Below are positions 25,491-34,457 of a stretch of DNA of 64,000 bases, piece by piece (the stretch's first letter is position 1; each line of letters opens with the position of its first letter). Made by a program: the position numbers and the translations under genes. Source of the stretch: an uncultured Fibrobacter sp. GTDB lineage: Bacteria > Fibrobacterota > Fibrobacteria > Fibrobacterales > Fibrobacteraceae. The notes beneath the pieces were generated by a model. That model was not told the DNA's origin. It worked only from the letters and a program-made list of their open reading frames with translations, and made no database searches. The stretch is from the NCBI GenBank assembly GCA_946186895.1, contig CAMHOW010000006.1, positions 1-64,000 of the forward strand, given 5' to 3'.

Positions 25491-26083
25491 AAAAAGTAAT
25501 TGCCGTATTGCTGTTTTTAATGGTGTCGGCTTATGCCGATTCCGGATTCTCTTTCTTGTTGGGTATGCGGAATAATCACTATGCCTTCATCGGTGCGGAG
25601 TATGCAAGTAAAATTGGATTGGCTGTAGAAAATTCTGTTTTTACACAGGGCGTTGAAAAGCAATATGTTCGAGTCTGCCCCTATTACCGCTGGACACTTG
25701 GGAACAGTGTGTCGGGTGTTTATAGTCTTTTCTCTGGCATGCGCTATGATCAGGAATACTACGATTTTGGCGCTCGGCTAGACCTTTTGTGGTCTCCCAG
25801 CCAGTACTTCCAGGTAGGCGGGACTTTTATGCCGTATTATGACAGTTTCTTCGAAAATACTGTTGGTTATAAAGCGTATGTCCAGAGCTTTATATTGGAA
25901 GAAGTGGGGCTCTTTGCCGGGGTGAAAAACTTGCCCGATTTTAGGGCGGTTGAACGCCGGTATATCGGGGGACTTGTGCTGAAATCGGGCCATATTATGG
26001 TAAGGCCTGAACTTTCAACCCCCATGAATGGAGATACCCATTTGATTAGGGCGTCCGTTTTCTTTATCTACAATAGCAAATAG
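25487..26083 (+). CDS. Small beta-barrel-like envelope protein (module copy A)
   Basis: The 198-residue protein has a signal peptide (about 1-17, ending AYA) and a mature part rich in alternating aromatic and polar residues (YYRWTLG, GMRYDQEYYDFGARLDLLW). This pattern is typical of an 8-stranded outer-membrane barrel, and the C-terminus ends in an aromatic strand (ASVFFIYNSK). I recognise no named family. A clear paralog lies at 43711; both share GMRN near the start, YD..YYD.G, GVKNLPD/GLKNMPD, VERR..GG and STP. ATG overlaps the SGNH stop by four bases. Role inference: an outer-membrane partner of the acyl-editing pair. Confidence 0.75.
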   Translation: MKKVIAVLLFLMVSAYADSGFSFLLGMRNNHYAFIGAEYASKIGLAVENSVFTQGVEKQYVRVCPYYRWTLGNSVSGVYSLFSGMRYDQEYYDFGARLDLLWSPSQYFQVGGTFMPYYDSFFENTVGYKAYVQSFILEEVGLFAGVKNLPDFRAVERRYIGGLVLKSGHIMVRPELSTPMNGDTHLIRASVFFIYNSK

Positions 26084-26161
26084 CTTTATTTTGGGGCGGA
26101 AAACCGCTTGTCTTCCCCTTAAAATGTTATTTTTGAGGTGAAAGTCGAAGATTGTTGTAGT

Positions 26162-26180
26162 GGCAGCGCCGGTCGCTGCC
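26162..26180 (+). promoter_or_regulatory. Hairpin upstream of the radical-SAM gene
   Basis: GGCAGCG and CGCTGCC form a perfect 7-bp stem with a 5-base loop, 21 bases before ATG 26202. No U-run follows, so it is not a standard terminator. It may stabilise the message or mark the end of the preceding operon. Confidence 0.5.
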
Positions 26181-26201
26181 ATGTAAAAAAGGAATGCTGA
26201 A

Positions 26202-27296
26202 ATGGGTTGTGCAAGTTGTAATTGCGGCTCTAGCAAGATTCAGATGCCGACAGATGTGTCGGTGATTACGACGTATCGTTGTCAGATGCGTTGTAAAATG
26301 TGCAATATTTGGAAAAATCCCACCAAGAAAAGCGAAGAAATTCAGGCGAAGGACCTGGAAATCTTGCCGCAACTCAAGTTCGCCAATGTGACAGGCGGTG
26401 AGCCGTTTATCCGCCAAGACCTAGAAGATATCGTAGAGGTCCTTTATACCAAGGCTCCCCGTATTGTGATCAGCACCAGCGGTTGGTGGGTAGACCGCGT
26501 TATCAAGCTTGCCGAACGGTTCCCGAATATAGGTATCCGTGTGAGTATCGAAGGGCTTGAAGGCACCAACAACTTCTTGCGTGGTCGCGACGACGGCTTT
26601 GAACGCGGTATGCGAACGCTTAAAACACTCCATGAAATGGGCGTAAAGGACATCGGCTTTGGCCAGACTCTTAGCAACTGGAACAGCAACGACCTGATCC
26701 CCCTCTACGAATTGGCCCTTTCGATGAATTTTGAGTTCGCTACGGCGGCCTTCCATAACAGCTACTACTTCCATAAAGAAGACAACCAGATTAGCAATAA
26801 AGAAGAACTTTGCGAAAACATCGGGAAGCTGGTGAATCGGCTGCTTAAGGAAAACCACCCCAAGTCCTGGTTCCGTGCGTTCTTCAACCTTGGCCTTATC
26901 AAGTACATCCAGGGCGGCAAGCGTATGCTGCCCTGTGAGGCTGGCTCCGTGAACTTCTTTACGGACCCTTGGGGCGAGGTCTACCCCTGCAATGGCCTCG
27001 AACCGCGTTACTGGCAAGAGAGCATGGGTAATATCCACACCGCCAAGAATTTCGAGGAGATTTGGTTCAGCGAACAGGCCCAGAAGGTGCGTGAAAAGGT
27101 CCGTACCTGCCCCAAGAACTGCTGGATGGTGGGTACCGCTGCCCCGGTGATGAAGAAATACATTGCGCACGTTGCACCTTGGGTGCTTAAGGCAAAACTC
27201 AAGAGTCTGTTCGGAAAAGAGATTGATTGTTCCTGTTTCCCGACGTTTGATGTAGGTCAAGATCCCCGCCAGGGGGACTTGAGAATTGAACGGTAA
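26202..27296 (+). CDS. Radical SAM / SPASM protein
   Basis: The 364-residue radical S-adenosylmethionine enzyme has its first [4Fe-4S] cluster on CQMRCKMC (near residues 28-35), with VTGGEPFIR as the SAM-binding GGE motif. A Cys-rich C-terminal part (CEAG, YPCNG, CPKNCW) looks like a SPASM-type auxiliary cluster domain. Additional Cys lie at the extreme N-terminus (GCASCNCGS) and near the C-terminus (CSCF). Such enzymes modify peptides or sugars by radical chemistry. Its place between the barrel gene and a glycosyltransferase suggests a sugar or surface modification, but the substrate is unknown. AAGGA lies eight bases before the ATG. Confidence 0.85.
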   Translation: MGCASCNCGSSKIQMPTDVSVITTYRCQMRCKMCNIWKNPTKKSEEIQAKDLEILPQLKFANVTGGEPFIRQDLEDIVEVLYTKAPRIVISTSGWWVDRVIKLAERFPNIGIRVSIEGLEGTNNFLRGRDDGFERGMRTLKTLHEMGVKDIGFGQTLSNWNSNDLIPLYELALSMNFEFATAAFHNSYYFHKEDNQISNKEELCENIGKLVNRLLKENHPKSWFRAFFNLGLIKYIQGGKRMLPCEAGSVNFFTDPWGEVYPCNGLEPRYWQESMGNIHTAKNFEEIWFSEQAQKVREKVRTCPKNCWMVGTAAPVMKKYIAHVAPWVLKAKLKSLFGKEIDCSCFPTFDVGQDPRQGDLRIER

Positions 27297-27306
27297 GGGG
27301 TGCGCA

Positions 27307-28485
27307 GTGCGGATATTGCTTGCGAACAAGTTCTACTATAGGCGCGGTGGCGACTGCGTATACTCCATTGAATTGGAGAACCTGCTCAAGTCGGCCGGCC
27401 ATGAAGTAGCTTTTTTCGCAATGGATTATCCTGAAAACTTGCCCAGCCCATGGAAACCCTTTTGGCCTGGCGAAATCGCTTTTTCCCCAAAGAAGCCTGG
27501 GGCTTTCTTTAAGGCGTTCCGCCGGCCCTTTGGTGATGGGGAAACGGTAACCAAGTTTAAGGCCCTGTTGGACCATTTTAAGCCCGATGTAGTTCACCTG
27601 AATAACATCCATACGCAGCTGTCCCCCGTGATTGCTGAAATTGCCCATTCCCGCGGTATCAAGGTGGTGTGGACGTTGCACGACTATAAGCTGGTGTGCC
27701 CCGCCTACACTTGTTATTGCAACGGTAAAATTTGCGAGGAATGCATTACGGGCAAAAAAAGTGCGTGTACCTCTAAAAAATGCCTCAAGAACAACTGGCT
27801 GGCTAGCAAAATTGCCGAGAAAGAAGCTCTGTGCTGGAACCGTGAACGCTTGGAAAAGTGCGTTGACGTGTTTATTTGCCCCAGTCGTTTCATGAAGTCT
27901 AAGATGGAGCAGGGCGGTTTTACGGCGTCTAAACTTGTTGCCATTCACAACTTTGTGGACGGAGTCAAGTTTGTGCACCAGCCCGTGGAGCGCGAAAACG
28001 CCTACTGTTATGTAGGGCGTTTGTCTAGCGAGAAGGGTGTTGAGACCCTGCTGCGGGTGGCGTCTAATATAGAAGCCCCGCTATATGTGCTTGGCACCGG
28101 GCCTCTTGAAGCAGAACTCAAATCGAAGTTCGCCCAATCAGGTCATATCCATTTTATGGGACATTGCGGTTGGGATGAATGCAAGTCGGTTCTCTTAAAG
28201 TCTAAATTCAGCGTGGTACCAAGCGAGTGGTACGAGAACAACCCCTTTTCCGTAATTGAGCCCCTTTGCTTGGGAACCCCCGTTTTGGGCGCCAATGTAG
28301 GTGGAATTCCTGAGCTGATTGAACCGGGAAAGTCTGGCGAACTTTTTGAGATGGGCGTAGCAGAAGATCTTGAAGCAAAAATCAGGTTGATGCTTGGAAG
28401 GGATTATTCCTTTGATGTGGCTCCTCTCTGGGAACATTTTTCTAAGGTGAACTACCTAGAACAAATGATGTCTGTGTACGGGTGA
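27307..28485 (+). CDS. Family 4 glycosyltransferase
   Basis: The 392-residue GT-B enzyme begins at GTG 27307 (VRILLANKFYYRRGGDC), with AAGGGG about eight bases upstream. TTG 27286 is an alternative that would overlap the radical-SAM gene. The N-terminal domain carries VHLNNIHTQLSP and a Cys-rich insertion (CPAYTCYCNGKICEEC and CTSKKC) common in this branch and possibly zinc-binding. The donor domain has YVGRLSSEKGVETLL and SEWYENNPFSVIEPL with the E(x7)E-type pair. It is probably one of the enzymes assembling the repeat unit. Confidence 0.87.
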   Translation: MRILLANKFYYRRGGDCVYSIELENLLKSAGHEVAFFAMDYPENLPSPWKPFWPGEIAFSPKKPGAFFKAFRRPFGDGETVTKFKALLDHFKPDVVHLNNIHTQLSPVIAEIAHSRGIKVVWTLHDYKLVCPAYTCYCNGKICEECITGKKSACTSKKCLKNNWLASKIAEKEALCWNRERLEKCVDVFICPSRFMKSKMEQGGFTASKLVAIHNFVDGVKFVHQPVERENAYCYVGRLSSEKGVETLLRVASNIEAPLYVLGTGPLEAELKSKFAQSGHIHFMGHCGWDECKSVLLKSKFSVVPSEWYENNPFSVIEPLCLGTPVLGANVGGIPELIEPGKSGELFEMGVAEDLEAKIRLMLGRDYSFDVAPLWEHFSKVNYLEQMMSVYG

Positions 28486-28490
28486 CGAGA

Positions 28491-29471
28491 ATGATTCAGA
28501 ACCAGCCTTTGATATCGGTGATCGTCCCTGTTTATAAGGTCGAAGCATACTTGGGCCCGTGTGTTGAATGCATTATCGCTCAAACTTATAGGAACCTGGA
28601 AATTATTCTGATCGATGACGGCTCGCCAGACCGTTGTCCTGAAATGTGCGACGCTTGGGCACAGAAAGATTCCCGTATCAAGGTGATCCACAAAGAAAAC
28701 GGTGGGGTCTCCTTAGCGCGTAATGTGGGCCTTGATGCCGCTACAGGTGATTATGTTATGTTCGTCGATTCTGACGATTTGATAGTATCGAACATAGTAG
28801 AAACCCTGTTGGACAGTTGCCAAAGAAATAATGTCTTGCTCGCCATGTGCCCCTTGCAAAATTTTACGGGCGAGGCTCCCTCTTTAGAAAAAAAGGTGGC
28901 CAAAGAAAAGGTGTTGACAGGGCGTTATATCTGCCAGTATTTTTTTGATTACTACGCCTCGGGGCCTGTGGCTAAGCTTTATGAAAAATCATTACTTGCT
29001 AAGTCAAGGTTCGTCTTGAACCGGCGGGCAGGTGAAGATGCCGCCTTCAATTACCCCATTTTTTATGGATTAGACAATGTGGCGTTTGTGTTTGCGCCCA
29101 TGTATTATTACCGGCATTATGCAGATAGCACGACAGGAACTTACAATGCCCATCTATTAGATGAGCTGGCCACCTTCGAAGAGATGCTGTCTTTTTACAA
29201 GTCCCATAATGACAAGCTTTTGTACAGGGCGATGGCAAAAGAATACTATGCAAGAATACTGGCTCACCAGCAAAAAGTGGGACGGTTCCTTGCTGAAAAC
29301 AAGGCCCTTGTAGGTGAACTTGCCACCAAAAGGCGCAATTTTATGAACCTTGATTTGGGAGTGGCACAAAGAATTTTCTATTCCGTCGCAAATGCTTTTC
29401 CAAGGCTGTTCTTGAAAATCTTTTTTACTGAACGGGATTTTCGGCAAAATCGAATAAGGGGACAATTATGA
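28491..29471 (+). CDS. Family 2 glycosyltransferase
   Basis: A GT-A enzyme of about 326 residues. The N-terminal domain shows the usual order: ISVIVPVYKVEAYL, IILIDDGSPDRC, NGGVSLARNVGLDAATGDYV and MFVDSDD, the metal-binding DxD. Acceptor specificity lies in the C-terminal half and cannot be read from sequence. ATG 28491 is chosen. GTG 28482 is equally possible and would give a 4-base overlap with the upstream stop. The stop overlaps the next gene by four bases (ATGA). Confidence 0.9.
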   Translation: MIQNQPLISVIVPVYKVEAYLGPCVECIIAQTYRNLEIILIDDGSPDRCPEMCDAWAQKDSRIKVIHKENGGVSLARNVGLDAATGDYVMFVDSDDLIVSNIVETLLDSCQRNNVLLAMCPLQNFTGEAPSLEKKVAKEKVLTGRYICQYFFDYYASGPVAKLYEKSLLAKSRFVLNRRAGEDAAFNYPIFYGLDNVAFVFAPMYYYRHYADSTTGTYNAHLLDELATFEEMLSFYKSHNDKLLYRAMAKEYYARILAHQQKVGRFLAENKALVGELATKRRNFMNLDLGVAQRIFYSVANAFPRLFLKIFFTERDFRQNRIRGQL

Positions 29472-30772
29472 CCTATCTCATATTGGGTTCTTGTGCTCTT
29501 TTGATATTTGTCTTTTTTAGGACGCACGATGCAAATGTGAAGATTGCTTCGTTACTTGGCTCTATTGTTTTGTTCTCTGGGGGCTTTTATTTTATTTCGC
29601 AACCTTGGATTGCCCCGATGCATATTCCGCTCTATTGTAGCTTGCTGTCGTTTGCTCTGTTTTACAATGAAGATCGGCGTGCTATCATGAGGGAATATCC
29701 GATAAAAAAGTGGACGCTGTTTCTTTTTCTTTCTTTTTTAGCATCTGGTTTTTTTGGTGATGAAGGCCAGATTTATGGGTGCTATACGGCAACCAGATTC
29801 TTTTTAGATTCGTATGGTTTTTTCCTTGTTGCCTTTGTTCTTGGCTCTAAATGCGAATATGAGGAATTGGCTAATCTTTTGTTTTGGCCGGTGATATTCT
29901 ATTGCGCCTTTGGCTTTTTAGAGGCGGCAATGGGCTACAACTACATCTATTCGTGGATGATAGACTCTTTCCCGCTGTACGAAGGGTATTTGGGAAAGAT
30001 GTCGTCGGAAATGAATTATTTTGATACGTGGCGCATTCGTACCAGCATAACCACCATACACCCAACGACATTGGGCGCGTTACTTACGGTACTTTTCATT
30101 TTCTATTTACCTATGGTAAAGAGAAAGGAAGCTAAGTTTTTATGCCTATTTGGGATTCTTTGCGTGATGATTTTCTTGTCGGGTTCCCGTACGGCATGGG
30201 TGTGTTCGGCACTTTATGGTCTGTATTATTTTATAAAAGACAGGAAATTGATGGTGAAAATGTGCTTTTATGCTTTGTGCGTAGGGGCGGTCTTTTATGT
30301 TGGTAACGAAATTTTGTCTTCATTTACTGCCGAGGATAGGGGCAGCTCAATTGATATGAGGCAAAGAAACCTTCTGGTGTGTTATTTGGCGTTTATTGAT
30401 AAGCCTTTAACAGGGCACGGATTTAACTACATAGGCACGTTGATTGATCGCAATGACAGCGGATATGCTGTTGATGGGGCTATGGAGTCCGTAGTATATA
30501 ACACGATGGTGGAACAGGGAATTTTGGGGATGGCTACATACCTGTTGTTTGTTTTTGCGAATCTGTTCGCCTTCAGAAAGTTGAGAAAGAGGGATGAAGA
30601 TGTTGCCGACATTGGAGCTGGTATAACGGTGATGATCACGTTGTTCTCGCTCATGTCAGGGACGTTAGGAAACTTGCACTCTATGGCCTACATTATGCAA
30701 GGAACATGCCTTGGTATTCTGTGCTACAAAAAGGATCCAGAAGAAGGTGAAAATGAAAAAGATTCTGTTTGA
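29468..30772 (+). CDS. O-antigen polymerase/ligase-like membrane protein (Wzy-like)
   Basis: The 434-residue protein has about ten to twelve hydrophobic segments and a large periplasmic loop (about 285-340). The pattern LSGSRTAWVCSALYGLYYF followed by a loop with DMRQRNLLVCYLAF and KPLTGHGFNYIGT is typical of the Wzy/WaaL O-antigen polymerase-ligase superfamily. In a Wzx/Wzy system it would join repeat units on the periplasmic side, and the flippase at 35499 supports this. A ligase role cannot be excluded. It is AT-rich and overlaps genes on both sides. Confidence 0.8.
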   Translation: MTYLILGSCALLIFVFFRTHDANVKIASLLGSIVLFSGGFYFISQPWIAPMHIPLYCSLLSFALFYNEDRRAIMREYPIKKWTLFLFLSFLASGFFGDEGQIYGCYTATRFFLDSYGFFLVAFVLGSKCEYEELANLLFWPVIFYCAFGFLEAAMGYNYIYSWMIDSFPLYEGYLGKMSSEMNYFDTWRIRTSITTIHPTTLGALLTVLFIFYLPMVKRKEAKFLCLFGILCVMIFLSGSRTAWVCSALYGLYYFIKDRKLMVKMCFYALCVGAVFYVGNEILSSFTAEDRGSSIDMRQRNLLVCYLAFIDKPLTGHGFNYIGTLIDRNDSGYAVDGAMESVVYNTMVEQGILGMATYLLFVFANLFAFRKLRKRDEDVADIGAGITVMITLFSLMSGTLGNLHSMAYIMQGTCLGILCYKKDPEEGENEKDSV

Positions 30773-31886
30773 TCTGCTGGCAACACAGCCTAACGATTCG
30801 GGTAAGCGCCATGGTGGTGGAAAATATGGCGAAATCGTATTTAAGAAAATAGTGGAGTTAGGCTACCCTGTCCTGTGCTATTATGATTCATCTTTGTGGA
30901 TTAATCCAGAAGTGATGGACTTGATAAAAGAAAAAAACATCCCCTTGTTTGACATAAGGGAAAAGTCTTTGAAGGATATTGTAGCTACCGAGCAGGTGGA
31001 CGCAATCTATTCGCCCCTACCTGGAGATCTTCGCTATTTTAAGGAATGCGATGTATACGGGACGATTCACGGGATGAGGAGCCTGGAACTGCCTCTAGAT
31101 TGGTTCTTCTTTAAGTATAAAAGTTCTATCAAGGCAAAAATCAAGTTTCTGCTACAGAAATATGTTCCGTCAATCGGATTCAAAAAAGACAGAACCCGAT
31201 ATAGGGATTTGCTGAACAATCCAAGATTTCATTTTGTGATGGTTTCTAATCATTCGGTTTATGCACTGAATGCCTATTGCCCTTGTTTTAAGGGTGTTGA
31301 TGTCAAGGCTTTTTATAGCCCGTCTACCTCGGTCTTGCAAATAGAAGAAACCCATTTCTCTGATAAGTTCTTTTTGGTTGTCAGTGCCAATCGCTGGGAA
31401 AAGAATAATCTAAGGGCCCTCATGGCCATGGATTCTCTGTTTTCGCAGGGCTTCTTGAAAGATTACAGGGTTAGGGTTACTGGAATCACCTCGATGAAGG
31501 GGATTAAGTACAAGTTCAAAAATCCCGAAAGATTTGAACTGATGGGCTATGTAGATGAGCAGATGCTAGACCAATTGTATCACGATGCCTATGCGTTGGT
31601 TTACCCTTCTTTGAACGAAGGCTTTGGTTATCCTCCGGTGGAGGCTATGCATTACGGGACGCCGGTTATTGCCTCTCCTTTTTCGTCTATACCCGAAGTA
31701 TGCGGTGGTGCCGTGCTTTATACAAACCCCTATTCTGTCGAAGAAATAATGTCCAGATTGCTTCAGATATCGGAGCCGCAGGAGCGGGAAAAATATTCCA
31801 AATGGGCATATGAACGCTATTTGGAAATAAAAGAAAAGCAGGAAGCCGATTTGTTGGGACTGATTAATTATATTTACGGCAATTAG
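30753..31886 (+). CDS. Family 4-like glycosyltransferase
   Basis: The 377-residue product starts at ATG 30753 with GAAGGTG upstream, overlapping the Wzy-like gene by 20 bases. The C-terminal domain has the family-4 landmarks VVSANRWEKNNLRALMAM, LMGYVDEQMLDQLYHDA and SLNEGFGYPPVEAMHYGTPV, which includes the catalytic Glu pair. The N-terminal half is less conserved and contains a probable acceptor-binding helical insertion (about 125-165). It is probably another repeat-unit transferase. Confidence 0.82.
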   Translation: MKKILFDLLATQPNDSGKRHGGGKYGEIVFKKIVELGYPVLCYYDSSLWINPEVMDLIKEKNIPLFDIREKSLKDIVATEQVDAIYSPLPGDLRYFKECDVYGTIHGMRSLELPLDWFFFKYKSSIKAKIKFLLQKYVPSIGFKKDRTRYRDLLNNPRFHFVMVSNHSVYALNAYCPCFKGVDVKAFYSPSTSVLQIEETHFSDKFFLVVSANRWEKNNLRALMAMDSLFSQGFLKDYRVRVTGITSMKGIKYKFKNPERFELMGYVDEQMLDQLYHDAYALVYPSLNEGFGYPPVEAMHYGTPVIASPFSSIPEVCGGAVLYTNPYSVEEIMSRLLQISEPQEREKYSKWAYERYLEIKEKQEADLLGLINYIYGN

Positions 31887-31898
31887 AACGAGTTCCTT

Positions 31899-32297
31899 AT
31901 GAAAAAGATTCTGACAGTTGGCGTGTACGATTATCTGCATATTGGCCATGTAAACTTGTTCCGCCGGGCTAAGGAACTGGGGGACTACTTGATTGTCGCT
32001 GTTCAGGATTCAAACTTTATCTTAAAATACAAGCCCAACACAAAGATTTTATACAATACGGATGAACGAATGTATATGGTTCGTTCTATTAGGTATGTGG
32101 ATGAGGTGGTGGTTTACACCGACGTAGACCGTATTGTTAAAGAAGTCGATTTTGACGTTTTTGTAACAGGCCCTGACCAAGTCCACGAAGGCTTTCAGCG
32201 AGCGATGCAGTGGTGCAGGGATAACGGAAAAGAGACCGTTGTTTTGCCTAGAACAGAGGGCATTTCTTCGTCCCAACTGAAAGGCGAAACGAAGTAA
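31899..32297 (+). CDS. Cytidylyltransferase, glycerol-3-phosphate type (TagD-like)
   Basis: The 132-residue nucleotidyltransferase is the size of TagD. It transfers CMP from CTP to a phosphorylated alcohol to give CDP-glycerol or a related CDP-polyol. The HxGH motif is YDYLHIGHVNLF near residue 15, and the RTEGISSS motif near residue 120 supplies the other nucleotide-binding part. A LicD protein and a CDP-glycerol glycerophosphotransferase follow immediately, so CDP-glycerol is the best guess for the product. Phosphocholine or phosphoethanolamine are alternatives. Confidence 0.87.
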   Translation: MKKILTVGVYDYLHIGHVNLFRRAKELGDYLIVAVQDSNFILKYKPNTKILYNTDERMYMVRSIRYVDEVVVYTDVDRIVKEVDFDVFVTGPDQVHEGFQRAMQWCRDNGKETVVLPRTEGISSSQLKGETK

Positions 32298-33101
32298 TCA
32301 TTTTTTCCAGTACGGCACAAAAGTGTGGTGATTCACCCTTTTTTCTACCGGGGGCAGCTCCATATACTTGCCGTATGCCGCTTTTAAGTAGTCGTCATAC
32401 CCCTGCATGCCCTTAAATACGCTGTTTTCAAAGGGCATGTCAATAACCTCTTGCATGGACTGTCGTAGAAAAGGATTCTTGACCCTCCAACCCTGAATGC
32501 ATTCGAATACAAATGGTGACTCAGTGTTGTTGTACCTTTGGGAGTACTTGTTGATAATCTCGGCTAATTTTCTAAGACTTACGGGGAACAATAAAAGCTT
32601 AGCGGCGATGTGGAATAGGTTTTTTAAGAGGGGCCGTTCTTTATCGAATTTCAGGAATTTTACATAATAGGCTTTATGGATGATTTTTCGCTTTAGATTG
32701 TAGCGTTTCCATTGGCTTTTGTCTTCTGGAACTCTGTCTATAGGATAGACATCAATGTTGACTCCTATGGGCTTGTTTACAACGGCGGTTTCCTTTACAA
32801 ACGTTCTTTCGTCGTAAGCCTTGGCATAGGCGTATTCCCACGAAGGGTCTCTACTTAAGGAGGCGATTTTGATATTGTCGAGCTGCTCGGGGAACTGCGA
32901 TATTAATTTTTCGTAATCTTCTCTTAGAAGGTATATGTCAATGTCGTCGTCCCATGGAATGTAGCCCTTGTGCCTAACTGCACCCAGTAGTGTCCCGCAG
33001 GCCATGCTATACCGAATACCATTCTTTTCGCAAAAATCGTGAATGACCTGAAGAATGTTGATTTGCACAGACCTCATTTCATCGAAAGACATCGGGGTCA
33101 T
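32298..33101 (-). CDS. LicD-family phosphotransferase
   Basis: LicD proteins transfer phosphocholine or similar phospho-alcohols from a CDP donor onto glycans. The 267-residue protein starts at ATG 33101 (GGAG upstream) and shows the family core: NGIRYSMACGTLLGAVRHKG and IPWDDDIDIYL, with the acidic metal-binding residues, then VNIDVYPIDRVPED. A longer upstream frame to 33203 lacks a ribosome-binding site. Its stop abuts that of the cytidylyltransferase on the other strand, so the two converge. Together with that gene and the next, it suggests phospho-alcohol decoration of the polysaccharide. Confidence 0.87.
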   Translation of the reverse strand: MTPMSFDEMRSVQINILQVIHDFCEKNGIRYSMACGTLLGAVRHKGYIPWDDDIDIYLLREDYEKLISQFPEQLDNIKIASLSRDPSWEYAYAKAYDERTFVKETAVVNKPIGVNIDVYPIDRVPEDKSQWKRYNLKRKIIHKAYYVKFLKFDKERPLLKNLFHIAAKLLLFPVSLRKLAEIINKYSQRYNNTESPFVFECIQGWRVKNPFLRQSMQEVIDMPFENSVFKGMQGYDDYLKAAYGKYMELPPVEKRVNHHTFVPYWKK

Positions 33102-33251
33102 TTTTGTTCTCCATAGAATTACGTAATCAAAAATGTAGTAAAAATGCAAAATATAGGCTGTCAAAACAGTCCGTATGGCGTTCAGGGGGATATCACTTAA
33201 CAAGAAAAAGGTATTTTTTAACTAGACAGTTAATGAATATGGTTTTTTAAC

Positions 33252-34448
33252 ATGAATCCCTCTACTTCAATCACATCAAAAGTATTTTATCTGCTAATGT
33301 ATTTGGTGGGGTTGTTTTTAAAAAGGAATGTTATTCTGTTTGAATCTTATCCGGAACTCGATGGGTCCCCCTGGATGGTTTATCTTGAATTGAAAAAAAG
33401 GGGGTTCGCCAAAAAATATCGACTTGTGTGGGCCGTTGACGCTTCGTTTTCTGCGCCCAAAGATGTTGACTGTGTCCCCTTTTTCGGCAAAATATCCCTT
33501 AAACAAAAAATAGTGCGGAAAATTTACGCGTTAAGAGCCAAATTGATTTTAGATAGTAATAGGCCCTTGTACAAAAAGAATCCTTACACCGTGCGAATGT
33601 TTATGCGCCATGGTGGACCCTTAAAAAAGTGCACGGATTATATTCACTCTATTGGTAAGACGGATTACATTCCAACGCTGTCGCAAGATATTCAAAAAAT
33701 TGATTTTGCGGATTTTAAGGGCGCATGCGTTAAAAAACAGGAGAATCTTGTGCCGCTTGGCCTTCCTGCAAATGATCGAATCTTTGAAAATGTGGATTTG
33801 TTTGAAAACGGGTTTTATCCGTCTTTGTGTACTTCTTATACTGGGAACCGCTTTAAGAAGGTAATAGGCTGGCTTCCTACCTATCGCCAGCATCGCTCCG
33901 GAACACGTGTTAATTCTGAAATCGTTTTTCCTTTTGGCGTTCCCTTGATAAGAACAAAAGAAGATTTATTTCGCCTAAATACAGTTCTTGGTGAAAAAGA
34001 TACATTGCTTGCAATTCAGATGCATCATGCCCAGATGTTGAATTTTGCAAAGGAAAAGTTCTCTAATATTGTTCTTATAGACCAGAACCTAAAGTACCAA
34101 ATGGGAGTTTCAACTGCAAACTTGATGCATTCATTTGACGCCCTGATTACCGACTATTCTGCAGCATACCATGAATATGTTATGCTGAATAGGCCTATAG
34201 CGCTATCCATAGATGACTATGAACAGTATGCTTCTAAAACTGGATTTGTATTTGACTTTTTTGATTGGATTAAAGGCGTGTATCTTAAAGATGTAGCCGA
34301 CTTGATTAATTTTGTCGACGATGTGGCAAATGGGGTGGATTCGGCAAAAAAAGAGCGTGAAAAAGCGATGTACCGAATCCATAAGCACGTCGATAACAGG
34401 TCTACGCAAAGAGTGGTGGATTTTCTTGTCGAAAACGCAAAACTATAA
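33252..34448 (+). CDS. CDP-glycerol glycerophosphotransferase family protein
   Basis: The 398-residue protein resembles TagB/TagF-like enzymes that transfer glycerol phosphate from CDP-glycerol in Gram-positive wall teichoic acid synthesis. Landmarks are VILFESYPELDGSPWMVYLE near residue 28, GWLPTYRQHRSG near 210, and HSFDALITDYSAAYHEYVML near 295 with the catalytic His/Asp region. The N-terminus has a short hydrophobic, amphipathic segment that would associate with the inner membrane. In a Gram-negative-type polysaccharide locus, it probably adds a phosphoglycerol (or phosphoribitol-like) substituent. It is AT-rich and followed by an acyltransferase ten bases on. Confidence 0.85.
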   Translation: MNPSTSITSKVFYLLMYLVGLFLKRNVILFESYPELDGSPWMVYLELKKRGFAKKYRLVWAVDASFSAPKDVDCVPFFGKISLKQKIVRKIYALRAKLILDSNRPLYKKNPYTVRMFMRHGGPLKKCTDYIHSIGKTDYIPTLSQDIQKIDFADFKGACVKKQENLVPLGLPANDRIFENVDLFENGFYPSLCTSYTGNRFKKVIGWLPTYRQHRSGTRVNSEIVFPFGVPLIRTKEDLFRLNTVLGEKDTLLAIQMHHAQMLNFAKEKFSNIVLIDQNLKYQMGVSTANLMHSFDALITDYSAAYHEYVMLNRPIALSIDDYEQYASKTGFVFDFFDWIKGVYLKDVADLINFVDDVANGVDSAKKEREKAMYRIHKHVDNRSTQRVVDFLVENAKL

Positions 34449-34457
34449 GGCCTTTGC

